Shown: piece after piece, positions 44,463 to 54,003 of the stretch
How positions within the stretch are numbered: position 1 is the first letter of the stretch
Layout of the letters: each line of letters opens with the position of its first letter
NCBI GenBank assembly: GCA_963682175.1
Contig: OY821788.1
Span: forward strand, 16,758,001 to 16,822,000
DNA: 64,000 nucleotides
Direction: 5' to 3'
Origin: Triglochin maritima
Lineage: Eukaryota > Streptophyta > Magnoliopsida > Alismatales > Juncaginaceae
Translations under genes and position numbers: made by a program
Notes under the pieces: model-generated
Told to the model about the DNA's origin: nothing
Database searches by the model: none
The model's input: the letters and a program-made list of their open reading frames with translations, nothing else

Positions 44463-46449
44463 TCTGTAATGTCCGTCCCCAAACATACATCGAGCTTGGG
44501 TCCCGGTCCGTCACCCATGTGTCCACTGACCCACAACACCCACCTATTGCCACAAAACATAAGTTGGTAAGTGTTATGGTAGTGGTCTCATGTCATTATA
44601 TGCCACCCGAACATTCTTATGCTAGTCAATGTGGGACTATTGTTTGGGGTGTTACATCCTCGAAGCTTTACAACTTAGTGATTCTTGAATAAGGAATTGG
44701 AATCACAATCCAACTAACACTCTATACTTGAGCACACTTGGATTTTGATATGGAATTGGATATGCAAGTTGTGAAGTTTAGTCTTGAGTGTTGTGGATTG
44801 AGAGCTTAAAGATGGAGAAGATTTGTCTTTGAGTATTGGACAGATAGGAAGTGTTCACGATCTCCAAAACCAACAAATTAGGTCCTATTTATAAGCCTTC
44901 AAGCTCAACTATCCATTTGGGATTTGGTGGGTAAATGGACCAATAGGAATGCATGATGTGACTTAAGCTCGGGCAGAAATCGTGACATCTTTGGTCGACT
45001 GTTAGCCAAACGGTAGTCCGAAGAATTGGTCTGAATTAAGAACTCGGTTGACCGATTATGTATCGGATCACCGTTCACCAACCTCCAGTACCTTTTATTT
45101 ATTTAGCCCAAATTAAGTTCGGTTATCCGAAATCCATTCGGTTCACCGTTCTATGGTGGACAGTAGAATTGGTTGGGCTCTGATCTACTCAAGTTCGGTT
45201 GACTGTGTACACTTTGGTAGACCGTAGTTAGCGCGGGTTTTCTACTGACATTGAGTTGGAAATTAGTTTATCGATAATGGTCAAGTGCTACGTGTAAATA
45301 GCCGTTGGGCTCCTAAAGCCAATAACTTCGGTTGACCGATAGGTATTCGGTCGTCCGAAATGGGACAAGTAAATTGGGCTCTAGCGACTCAATTCGAAAG
45401 TGACCGTTGGAGCAAAGTCCAAAACCGGTCCAGGGTTATTCGGTCGACCGAAGGTGGTTCAGTCTTCCAATGGGGCAATTCCAGAGACCACCTAAGTTTT
45501 ACTGGTGGGAAGTATTTGGGTATCCGAAAGGTGTTCGGTGGACCGAACTAGACGGGATTCGGTTAACAGAAATAGGTTCGGTTTATCGATGAATGACGGG
45601 ATAAAATCCTTGTGCTCATGTTTACATAAAACCTTATGGACTCAATAAATACAAAGTTACACGTCTTCATCCAAAGCTTTGATTACAAGTCTTGAGTCTT
45701 GATGTCTTTGTCCCAATGCTCATTTCCTTGATTGTCTTGATCAACCTATTAAGATGATTGCAAGTGTACAAATATATATGCAATGCATGTAATCGTGTTT
45801 GCTCACTTTGATTGATTAGGTTGATTGATTAAGATTAGTTTAATTAATCATCAAAATTAATATAGATTAAGGCCCAAAAGCCAACATGTAGTACCGGAAG
45901 CAGACTTGAAATAGGGAATGTGGTTAGATACATGGAGGAAATTCTCGAATTTGCAAGTCAAGACTTATACCCATCCGAGGTAATATAGATTGCTATTCAG
46001 TTGTATAATTATAGTTTCATTATTTAGATATTAATATTTTTACTTGTATTTTGATAGGTCTCCCAAAAAGTAGTGATCCCTACTTGAAACAGGAGCTCGA
46101 TGATACTCACGACTGATGAGCTCATTATTTTATCAGAAACGTGTTGATGAACTAAGAGGTTGTCATGTCGCTAACACTTCTTTTGTAATTTAGTTAACAA
46201 GTTCACTTGTATTACAAACATACAATGTTATGCCTTAATATATTCGCCTCACTCTTAGAATGAATGCCAAGTGTTTATGTATGAACTAATGCCAAGTGTG
46301 TTGAATGATTCTGTATGCTTGTATATATGTGTTTGTGTATGTATGCTTGTATGTATATGTGGATGAAAGTGTGTATGTATTTGTGTTTGTGAACGAATTT
46401 GGTGCGGGATGAATGTGTTTGCTATGTAGTGTTTTTGGTGCAGGCCTGA

Positions 46450-46789
46450 TTGCTATTTTTTTGTCCAGGTTTAGGAATAGACGTCGGTTGTTTGTATTTG
46501 CCGACGTCTCTTCATTGAAATATACACATAGACGTTGGTCGTGTAATATATGACGTCAATACCTAAAGAATAGATGCCGGATGTATATAACGACCGACGT
46601 CTATACCTAAAGAATAGATGTCAGATGTATTTAACGACCCACGTTTATGCGTTAGGTAAAGACGTCAGATATTACCCGATCGACGTCTATGTATATATGA
46701 CGTATACACATACGTCAGATCTGGGGAGGCTTATACCCGACGTATATACCCTGGTATATCCGACGTATATTCCTTTTTCTGCAGTAGTG
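46450..46789 (+). repeat. 3' subterminal repeats and TIR of CACTA2
   Basis: About ten direct and inverted copies of ATAGACGTCGG-type motifs, spaced 20-45 bases, end with TCCTTTTTCTGCAGTAGTG. The preceding 46160-46450 is AT-rich with TGTATGTATGCTTG simple repeats and no gene. Confidence 0.78.
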
Positions 46790-46987
46790 ACTTAAGGTTT
46801 CATGACAGGAGTTCAATGGTCTCTGAGTATGACAAACTTCCTTATACTAACATGCCCAAATTATTCGAATCACTAGGTTTAAGGTGTACTTTATTTGTTT
46901 GAGTACTAAAACCCTATGATTACTCTCCCCCCGAGCGAAAACAGGGGTTCATCCTTACGACTAGATAAGACCTAAAGCCAGTGTACT
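46790..46987 (-). mobile_element. Element I, continuation
   Basis: This continues the 3' noncoding region of I. It matches C 37790-37985: ATGACAAACTTCCTTA, TTGAGTACTAAAACCCTATGATTAC, GATAAGACCTAAAGCCAGT. The hairpin seen in other copies is broken here. It is cut by CACTA3. Confidence 0.75.
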
Positions 46988-48566
46988 GACTAGTGCAGAA
47001 AATGGAATATACGTCGGAAGTGGGGATGAAATCCCCTACCTCATGTCCTATAGGTGACCGCCCCTAGGTGTTTCTTATACCTTAATCTAACAAATAACAC
47101 ACCGAACAAACACTCACCTCACTCTTGTTCCAATACAAGGCCTACGAACTAATGCGTGCTTTCTAATGAATGATGAGTGAAAGAGTTTACATACCTTAAG
47201 CTAACAATCTACGACAAAAATCGTAAAATAAAAAATAAATACAATGAATGGAAAGTCCTATATGATGAATGACTTAGCAAATATTGTCTAATCTTATGTT
47301 ATAGGTTATTAAAGGCAAAGTTTCTTAAGGGGGTCGATGAGTTATTAGCAAAATACTAGCATATTTACATACAATATGTAAATAATATTGAAAATTCAAA
47401 GATTCAAGGCAATAAACATTTAAAATATTAAAAGAAAGTATTAAATATAATTACTGGAATTATAATTTTAAGACTAAAAATATGTTAAACAGAAAATATC
47501 ATGTTCTTAACAACAATTGCGATTAAAATTTTATTGAAATTTTTGCAGGACCTCCCCTAAAAATTTGCTATGTAAAAAACATCGAATCCTGGGATTGACA
47601 AGAAAAATGTATAATATTCTCCACTACATCACATTTACATTACAAACATCAAACATTCATATCATGTATCCTGATTTCTACTATATTACATAAACATTAT
47701 AAATATGACATTTTCAACTTCAATTCAATCAACTTAGTATGCCATTCAAACTTATGGAACTTTCTAAAAGATTGGGTTGTTGGGTGGACTGAAATGCAAG
47801 CAAGCAGCCATGGAAGTTGTTGGTTCCTTCTTAGTTTGGTCTAGTTTTTCTTTTCTTTTCTTTCTTCCTCTAGTCTCTGGTCATTTTCTTCTTATAACTA
47901 ATTATTATTATCACTATTAGATATTTCTTATTTGCTTTTGTATATCGGTATAACATAACAAACACTGTTAATAGGATCATACTTTGTATGTCACTTAGCC
48001 TACCACCAAATTTATCGTCCATGAATCAATCTATGTTCTCTTTCAATTTTGTTACTAGAAAAAAAACTCCAACAATTTTTTAGTTCAACCCAAGCAAAGC
48101 ACAAAATTAACTACATTGTGATCAATCTAGGTTCTGGTGGCTTACTGATGGTGGGTGGGAGGCAGCAAAGAAGAGTGGGGTAGTCGGCGAGGGGGTTTAA
48201 GGTGAGGAGCAGTGAGGTGAGGTAAGGAACGGTGGTGGTGAGGCACGGCGAGGGGATTTCAGTGGAGAAACAAGGGTTGGCGAGGAGCAGCGATGACGAG
48301 GAGAAGGTGTTGAAGGAGGGGTTGGAGACGACCAAGATGAGGGAAACACCAAGGAGGTGACTGAGTGGAGGCGCGGAGACGAGTTGGTCGGCTGGGGTTT
48401 GGTCGTGCTTTAGTCGCATGGGGGTTAGGGTTTGGTCGCGGAGGAGGTCGGTGTTTATGTCGAGATAACAGACAAAATAAGAACTATAGACGTCGGTTGT
48501 ATCATACATCCGACGTCTATGGGGGCAATGTGTATAGGTTGAGGTGTTTAGGTATAGACGTTGGTT
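46988..48566 (-). mobile_element. CACTA3, miniature deletion derivative
   Basis: The left terminus GACTAGTGCAGAAAATGG (C changed to G) and about 30 bases of the 3' end are joined directly to the CACTA leader (GATGAAATCCCCTACCTCATG, about 47033). 47340-48110 is AT-rich with nothing recognised. 48111-48470 is the GC-rich first-exon-like part (GGTTTGGTCG repeats). 48480-48566 has subterminal ATAGACGTCGG repeats. The right terminus is missing at the junction with LTR sequence. No transposase gene remains. A possible TSD base triplet ACT is at 46985-46987. Confidence 0.72.
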
Positions 48567-48857
48567 AAAATGCATGTGTACACTCAACCCATCCCTCAGG
48601 GGTTTCTCTTCCTGATTTCCGGCCTAGTTACCAAGCTCTCTAAGTTTAGTTTTAATCCATCGCTAGTTGCCTTCTTTGCATTTGTTTCTTACTAGTTTAG
48701 TGTAGTTTAGCTTAGCATAATGAAATCTCTTCTCCCTTTCTTTGCCACTTGATTTCTGATAAACCGAAGCTACTCAACTCCCCATGGATCGACCCGTACT
48801 TCCTTCGTCTTCACCGACGGCTGTGGACTTGCGGTCTAAACTTAAGTGATTAAACAT
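48567..48857 (+). repeat. LTR 3' fragment (Athila-like)
   Basis: It resembles the last 290 bases of the B and C LTRs: CACTCAACCC…CAGGGGTTT, TAGTTTAGTGTAGTTTAGC, CATGGATCGACCCGTACTT, GGACTTGCGGT, ending TTAAACA. It is inserted next to, or truncating, CACTA3. Confidence 0.6.
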
Positions 48858-49570
48858 GTTTTTGAAAAGGGACATAAACTGAAACATGAAATTATCCATA
48901 TAAGGAAATACTATCAAGACATTAAATCAAGTTCAAAAGGAAATAGATTATAAAATAATGCCGAAGCAAAATGATAACTGGAATAATCTTGTCCACATGC
49001 CCCTCGTGTAAAGAATCCTCCGAAACTCCTCCAGTCTGACCCCTGTCGGAGAACCTAAGTACCTAAGGAAAAAACAATAACGAATATGCGTGAGTTTTCA
49101 ATAAAAACCCTGTATGCCCCTGGTCGAATAACAGGATAAAAAGTTATTCATGGAGCCAATCTACCACACATGCAAAGAAAAAGGGTCACAACTCTACATA
49201 GCTACGCCAAATGACAGCTCTACATAGCTGCACCGCTCGGGGTTCCACCAGAAGTGGTTCCTCTGCATAGGAACCAACCACAACCCATGCTGGTCTAATC
49301 CACAAGTGGGTCACCCGAAAGTGACCCACCGCTCGGCACACAATGGTGTTCCGAATTGACACCACAACTCGTGACAAGTGACCTACATGATTCCATGGCA
49401 AGTTTGGGAATGCCTGTCCTGTAGCAAATGAGAGTGTGCCTGTCCTAGTGTTATCTTACTCCTGGCCTCTCTACATAGAGATCTTTCAATCAGGCTCATC
49501 GGTCCCTCAACATGACTGCTCAGATTTATTTTATTAATCAGTTTGCAAACACTTATGGAAAGAGGGATAC
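48858..49570. repeat. Probable chromovirus LTR fragment
   Basis: No open gene. It begins TGTTTTTGAAAAGGGAC and contains clusters such as ACTCTACATAGCT (twice), CCGCTCGGGGTTCCACC and GTGACCCACCGCTCGG, wording seen in Tekay-type LTRs. The assignment rests on recalled sequence style only. Orientation and ends are not determined. Confidence 0.35.
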
Positions 49571-50012
49571 AATGTCGACATGTCACGTCGGGTTTTTGAA
49601 CCCGACGTTAAACACGCTTATCACGTTGGTTTCTCTACAATCGACGTGATGAGGAACTATGTCACGTCGGTTTCAAAAGAACTAACGTGTTTTCATTTTT
49701 TAGTTTTAACGAATATCGCCTTAACCCCTTAACGTTCCCATTTCACCCCTTAACACCGCGATCCAACCCACGCCGCCACCAAGACTCTGCCCCGTCGTTG
49801 ACCAAACACATCACCCCCACAGCCTCGTTGACCAAACACATCACCCCCACAGCCTCCAACCCCCACCCTCTCGCAGTGGTCAACCTCGACCCAACACACC
49901 CCCCCACCACCCCCAACCACCAACACCAACTCTTCCTTCCACCTCTGATCTAACCCACACCGCCACCACCACTTTCGTCCTGAACTCCGTCCTCAACCTC
50001 GGCTCTGCCTTG
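49571..50012 (+). mobile_element. Fragment of a second CACTA-like family
   Basis: 49578-49692 has inverted pairs of CACGTCGG-type motifs (CACGTCGGGTTTTTGAACCCGACGT, then CACGTTGG…CGACGTG, then CACGTCGG…AACGTG), a typical CACTA subterminal pattern but a different motif from CACTA1-4. 49690-50010 is GC-rich with a 30-base tandem duplication (49796-49855) and looks like a first exon. No known domain. Cut by LTR J at 50013. Confidence 0.5.
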
Positions 50013-51053
50013 ATTGACATCATATCATGCATATATTCATGTCTTATATTCTCTCTTTGTACCTAAGCAATGCTACGTAATGAGTTTTTTGTTTAAGTTT
50101 TAGGAATAAACATGTTTGAGAAGAAGAGACACAAAAGGAACAAAACACGAGAAAAGGAATGATCGGTGAGACTTATGGACGTATTTGCAAGAAGGAAGGA
50201 CCTAGATGTAAGACAAAAGGACCAATTAGCAAATTGAGAAACTCCACACCATCATGAGGAGTATTTTGGCAATTAGATTTGCGCCCAAACTCCAATAACC
50301 GATCTGAGTGCACCCCACGTGAAGATTTCAGCACAAATCATATCTCCGAAATGGGATCAGATTCGAGAACAAGTGATCGCGGTCCAAGACCGCGAATTGG
50401 CAGTCCCTTTTGATCTGGATCCGACCCGTCTTCTCGTGGTTGTTTATTATGTTGGTTTTATCTATTTTTAGAAGTTTCATTAGTCCCACATCGGGGGATT
50501 GTTCCCGATTACCTTTTTCATGCCTATAAGTAGAAATCTTCTTCCTCCTTTGTAGGGAATCATTGCTTGGTGTATTTATCTCTACTTGGACTAAGCCTTG
50601 GAGAAAAACTCAAGTGGAGAATAATGATACTTGTAATGTGAGTCATGGAAATAAAATAATTCTTCATAATTTGCTTTGATGTTGTCGTTGTTTTAGTGCT
50701 TGCATGTTTAGCTTGTTTGTTTTCTTTATCTTAGTATAATTAATTATAAATGTCTTTCTTTCATAATATAGTTTGTAGCTTAATGAGCAGAGAGTAGTTC
50801 CATCCCCTTTTGGGGCGGAGTTGATGTTTATACATGTCATAAAGAATGGAATGAAGCTATATTTTTCTTTATGTGATGAATGTGGGTATGCTTGTTTGAA
50901 TAAAAGATAATACTTAACTTGTTGGTTTCTGCCATAATCATTAGGTACATCCCATGCTTGTTTAGGTTCTTAATAACAAAGTTGTTTATGCTCATGTTAA
51001 TCAACTATGTTAGTGATTTGGAACTTCATTCTTAATAACAAAGTTGTTTATTG
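50013..51053 (+). repeat. LTR fragment J
   Basis: It starts TGATTGACATCATATC. A consensus USE GTCCCACATCG is at 50483-50493, then 31 bases, then TATAAGTAG at 50525. It has a decayed palindrome (GACCGCGAATTGGCAGTC, about 50387-50404). It is truncated near 51053, where a minus-strand LTR begins. Confidence 0.7.
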
Positions 51054-51171
51054 CTCACATCACTAGCAGCATTCTTCTCCACCTTGAGATTTTGCTCGAA
51101 GGCTTACTCCAAGTAGAGAGAATGCCACCAAGCAACAAGTGATTATAATAGAAGGTGAAGAGTTCTATTTA

Positions 51172-51826
51172 AGAAGAAAAATCCTAAAGGGGGAGAGAGA
51201 GGAAGGAGATGAGAGGAGAGGAAAAAAAATCCTAAAGGGGGAGAGAGAGGAAGGAGATGAGATGAAGAAAAATCCTAAAGGGGGAGAGAGAGGAGAGGAG
51301 ATGAGAGGAAGAAAAATCCTAAAGGGGGAGAGAGATGAGAGGAAGAAAAATCCTAAGGGGGGAGAGAGGAAGAAAAATCCTAAAGGGGGAGAGAGAGGAA
51401 GGAGATGAGATGAAGGAGATGAGATGAAGAAAAATCCTAAAGGGATGAAGGAGAGAGATGAAGGAGAAGGAGATGAGATGAAGGAGAAAAATCCTAAAGG
51501 AGATGAGATGAAGGAGAGAGATGAAGGAGAAGGAGATGAGATGAAGGAGAGAGAGGAAGGAGATGAGATGAAGGAGATGAGATGAAGAAAAATCCTAAAG
51601 GGAGAGAGAGGAAGGAGATGAGATGAAGAAAAATCCTAAAGGGGGAGAGAGAGGAGAGGAGATGAGAGGAAGAAAAATCCTAAAGGGGGAGAGAGATGAG
51701 AGGAAGAAAAATCCTAAGGGGGGAGAGAGGAAGAAAAATCCTAAAGGGGGAGAGAGATGAGAGGAGATGAGAGGAAGAAAAATCCTAAAGGGGGAGAGAG
51801 AGGAAGGAGATGAGAGGAGAGAGAGT
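51172..51826 (+). repeat. GA-rich tandem repeats in the LINE G 5' UTR
   Basis: Fourteen copies of GAAAAATCCTAAAGGGGGAG-like units are followed by variable GAGGAAGGAGATGAGATGAA strings, 28-60 bases apart. Units 3-6 (about 51245-51385) recur in the same order at about 51605-51750, showing a higher-order duplication. The frame 51139-51408 is only the repeat read as protein. Confidence 0.85.
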
Positions 51827-51908
51827 GAGTGGTGCGCATGGGGAGCCTTGGCTTCTCTAGGGTTTCCGACCCCATTTCTCCACCAAAATTCCTGTTTTCT
51901 TCACCAAA

Positions 51909-53999
51909 ATGGAGACAAAGACTAGCTCTACACATTTACAACAACAAGAGGGAGATTGTGGCATTGGAAAGGATCTCCATTTCGTCTCAAAAGAGAGCCC
52001 TTCCGCAGCTTTGGAAGTGCTGGATGCTGCACCACCTCTAGGGAGTGCTGAAGCTCCCTTAAAGAAGTGGTCTGACCTCTTCTCAGCAAAGCCAAGGGCA
52101 CCCACGACCCTAGACTTCATTCAACCTGCTGTTAAAGGAGGGGAGAAGGTGGCTGTTTGCTCAAAGATAGAAGTAGTGGAGGCATTGAAAAGATGGGATA
52201 CGGTTTTGGTAGGTCACTTCATCGGTTTCAGACCTCATCTACCAACATTGGAGAAGCATCTCCAAAAGCTTTGGGCTCTTGCTGGAGGTTTGGAAGTCAT
52301 TAAGAGGGGGCAAGGGTTCTTGCTATTTCGTTTTTCTCTTGGAGAAGATAGGAAGAAAGTCCTCCAAGGAGGGCCATATTTCGTTAGAGGAGCTCCACTT
52401 GTGGTTCAAGAATGGCTCCCGGAGATGACTTTGGAGAAAGCACATATCACAACGGTTCCTATATGGGTTCGTTTGCCGGAGCTTGACCTTCGCTTTTGGT
52501 CACAAAGAACATTGAGTAATATTGCAAGTGTCCTCGGGAGACCACTATACATGGACGACAACACGGCTTATGGAAGGAGACTTGCGTTTGCTCGAGTGTG
52601 TATTGAGGTATGTCCTGATTTCCTATACCCTAGTTGGGTAGATGTTCAAGTAGAGGATGGTGCAACACATAGAGTTTTCGTGGAATACGAGTGGCGTCCC
52701 GGTTATTGCAAGGATTGTCTTGAGTTTGGTCACGAGGGGGAGAAATGTCCTAGACAGAAATTACTCTCAAAGGTGCTTCCTTCAAAACCTCAAGCTGCTG
52801 GAAAATGGGTGGTAGTAAATCATGGGAAGGGGGGGAGACATGAAGGTTGTGAGGAGAAAATGGAGGGAGAGGCGAGTGGGAGTGGTTGTGGAAATGGGGA
52901 TAGGATAGATGGTTTGGTGAGGGTGAGTGAGGATCACGAAGAGAGGGAGGGGGCTGGTGGTGAGGGACGAAAGGGAGGAGAGGGTGGAAGGGATGCTGAG
53001 GTGGAGTTTGGTGCAGCTGAGGTGGAGGAAAGCACGAGTGAGGAGGTGCCATGTGGAATTGTTGGTGAGGTGGAGAAAGATGCATTAGTAAGAAATCCAC
53101 TAAGCAAGGAACAAATCAGATTGGGAGGTGCACATGAGGATATGGTTAGTTTAAGACATTCCATGTCTAATGACAAGTTGGTCTCCTCTCCAAGGAGCCA
53201 AACGGTTTGCAGCTTTGGTTTGCAAGAAGGAGACCTAATTGGTGGACAAATATGGCAAAGAGAAGTGGGTGGGAAAAGTGCTAAGGCTATTTCTGGACCA
53301 ACCAATGAGGAGGGAGATGAGTGCCCTACAAAAAGCTGGGCAAATAAGGAGAGGAGCAGCCCTCTTGCAAAGAATGAAGGGGGGGACCAGGTGGAAATGA
53401 TTGGGGTCTCTATAGTGGAGGAGGTCCTAGCTGAAGATAGTGGGAGAAATTCGAAATTTGTTAGTGGAGCATTGGAAGAAGCTGGCTCACGTGAAGATGG
53501 AGTGGGCTTGAATGAGGGAAACTTAGTGAGGGCTATTCAAGCTGAAGAGAGTGAGTTTAGAGACGTGGCTTGCTTGCATGGGCTGGAGGAAATCAGAAGC
53601 ACATGTGGTGCGAGTGTGAGCCTTGCACACAATACCATTGTTATGGGAAACGAAGGAATCATGCGCAAAAATAGTGGGCTGGCCGAATGTGGGGGACAAA
53701 CCAACGTGGAGGAATGTGAACCAAGTGGGCTAGCCTCATTGATGCATAAGGAGAAGGGCTGGACATCTCCCTCAAGGGTGGCTCGAGGAAAGGCAGCCCC
53801 CAAGACTACAAACATGCAAAATGGGGGAAAATTCGATCTCCTTAGGAGTGAAGTGAGTTCGGTGATGGAAGATCCAGGAAGTAAAATGATTGCTGGGCAG
53901 CAAGCTTGCTCCCCGTCCCTCACTCTCCGGCGCTCCGGGAGGAAGATAAGTAGTAAAACGTTCCCATGTGGAGGTCAAGGGGGTCACCCCGCACCTTAA
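51909..53999 (+). CDS. LINE G ORF1 protein (DUF4283, CCHC knuckle)
   Basis: 696 codons from ATG 51909. This is the nucleic-acid binding partner of ORF2 in the LINE ribonucleoprotein. DUF4283-like domain at residues about 50-215 (KKWSDLFSAKPRAPTTLDF, RWDTVLVGHFIGFRPHL, GFLLFRFSLGEDRKKVL, VPIWVRLPELDLRFWSQ). Zinc knuckle at C267, C270, H275, C280. The long Gly/Glu/Ser-rich tail ends GGQGGHPAP. Upstream, the +2 frame from ATG 51838 (MGSLGFSRVSDPI) matches the N terminus of LINE F ORF1, so the true N terminus may have been lost by a one-base shift near 51900. The start at 51909 is the first ATG in the surviving frame. Confidence 0.9.
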   Translation: METKTSSTHLQQQEGDCGIGKDLHFVSKESPSAALEVLDAAPPLGSAEAPLKKWSDLFSAKPRAPTTLDFIQPAVKGGEKVAVCSKIEVVEALKRWDTVLVGHFIGFRPHLPTLEKHLQKLWALAGGLEVIKRGQGFLLFRFSLGEDRKKVLQGGPYFVRGAPLVVQEWLPEMTLEKAHITTVPIWVRLPELDLRFWSQRTLSNIASVLGRPLYMDDNTAYGRRLAFARVCIEVCPDFLYPSWVDVQVEDGATHRVFVEYEWRPGYCKDCLEFGHEGEKCPRQKLLSKVLPSKPQAAGKWVVVNHGKGGRHEGCEEKMEGEASGSGCGNGDRIDGLVRVSEDHEEREGAGGEGRKGGEGGRDAEVEFGAAEVEESTSEEVPCGIVGEVEKDALVRNPLSKEQIRLGGAHEDMVSLRHSMSNDKLVSSPRSQTVCSFGLQEGDLIGGQIWQREVGGKSAKAISGPTNEEGDECPTKSWANKERSSPLAKNEGGDQVEMIGVSIVEEVLAEDSGRNSKFVSGALEEAGSREDGVGLNEGNLVRAIQAEESEFRDVACLHGLEEIRSTCGASVSLAHNTIVMGNEGIMRKNSGLAECGGQTNVEECEPSGLASLMHKEKGWTSPSRVARGKAAPKTTNMQNGGKFDLLRSEVSSVMEDPGSKMIAGQQACSPSLTLRRSGRKISSKTFPCGGQGGHPAP

Positions 54000-54003
54000 A
54001 CCC

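Larger units (their letters stand above)
35630..44656 (-). mobile_element. TRIM element M, split by element C
   Basis: TSD TCCTC is at 35625-35629 and 44657-44661. The right LTR is 44465-44656 (192 bp). The left LTR is 35630-35639 plus 44137-44319 (193 bp). The internal region 44320-44464 is only 145 bp. Minus strand: LTR TGTAACACCCCAAAC…GGACATTACA, two bases, then the PBS, then a GGGGTAGGT purine tract before the second LTR. Total size without C is about 530 bp. It has no coding capacity. It is not Cassandra: no 5S promoter boxes are seen. Confidence 0.85.
33457..45886 (-). mobile_element. SIRE-like LTR element H, internally deleted and nested
   Basis: TSD TGTAG is at 33452-33456 and 45887-45891. 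Ends are TGTTAG…CCAACA; the minus strand begins TGTTGGCTTTTGGGCC, resembling Copia SIRE-type LTRs. H sequence is at 33457-34014, 35548-35629 and 44657-45886. The first piece (33635-34014) is repeated by 35548-35629 plus 44657-44960, so two LTR copies are represented. L lies between them and M (with C) lies in the second. No coding sequence is left. The right LTR carries several GGTTGACCGA motifs (45040-45595). Confidence 0.75.
32900..46155 (+). pseudogene. Ulp1-like C48 protease gene of CACTA2, split by element H
   Basis: Exon-like pieces are: about 32960-33050 (ESAWDSHERGRQK then LLPYRER before a GTAAAC donor); 33117-33228 with the catalytic-His segment HWMLVVVCPVTKLAFWFDPL; 33312-33392 (MKVYRALGGRRTTPKAGVTW); then after element H 45890-46000 (YRKQ then ECG, with a stop and frameshift); and a last exon ending at 46155. 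Homologous intact-looking motifs are in CACTA4. C48 proteases cleave SUMO-like modifiers; in CACTA elements the role is unknown. This copy is dead. Confidence 0.72.
31276..46789 (+). mobile_element. CACTA2, complete ends, deleted interior, multiply nested
   Basis: The 5' terminus is CACTAGTGCAGAACAGTG at 31276. The 3' terminus ends CTGCAGTAGTG at 46789, so its inverse begins CACTACTGCAG. The flanking 3-bp TSD ACT is at 31273-31275 and 46790-46792, as expected for CACTA elements. Removing it joins element I as in elements C and K. The interior keeps subterminal repeats, a GC-rich leader exon, the shared leader and exons of a Ulp1-like protease. The transposase gene is missing. Element H (33457-45886) interrupts it. 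Confidence 0.9.

Noticed and set aside
35630..44656. Cassandra-type TRIM carrying a 5S rRNA promoter
   Set aside because: Only a short ATGGGTGAC-like match to 5S rRNA is present; the internal control boxes are not visible.
49687..49953. 88-codon Pro/His-rich frame
   Set aside because: GC-rich exon-like part of a CACTA fragment with an internal 30-base duplication; no recognised domain or support for translation.
51139..51408. Open frame of KGEREEGDE repeats
   Set aside because: Translation of the GA-rich tandem repeats of the LINE 5' UTR; starts in the target LTR and crosses the insertion point.
52750..53305. Minus-strand frames over LINE G ORF1
   Set aside because: Antisense shadows of the Gly/Glu-rich ORF1 tail (Pro/Ser/His-rich in reverse).
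53968..54003. ORF2 start inside ORF1 at 53968
   Set aside because: The codon is GTG; the first ATG in frame is 54004 and gives the standard LINE N terminus.
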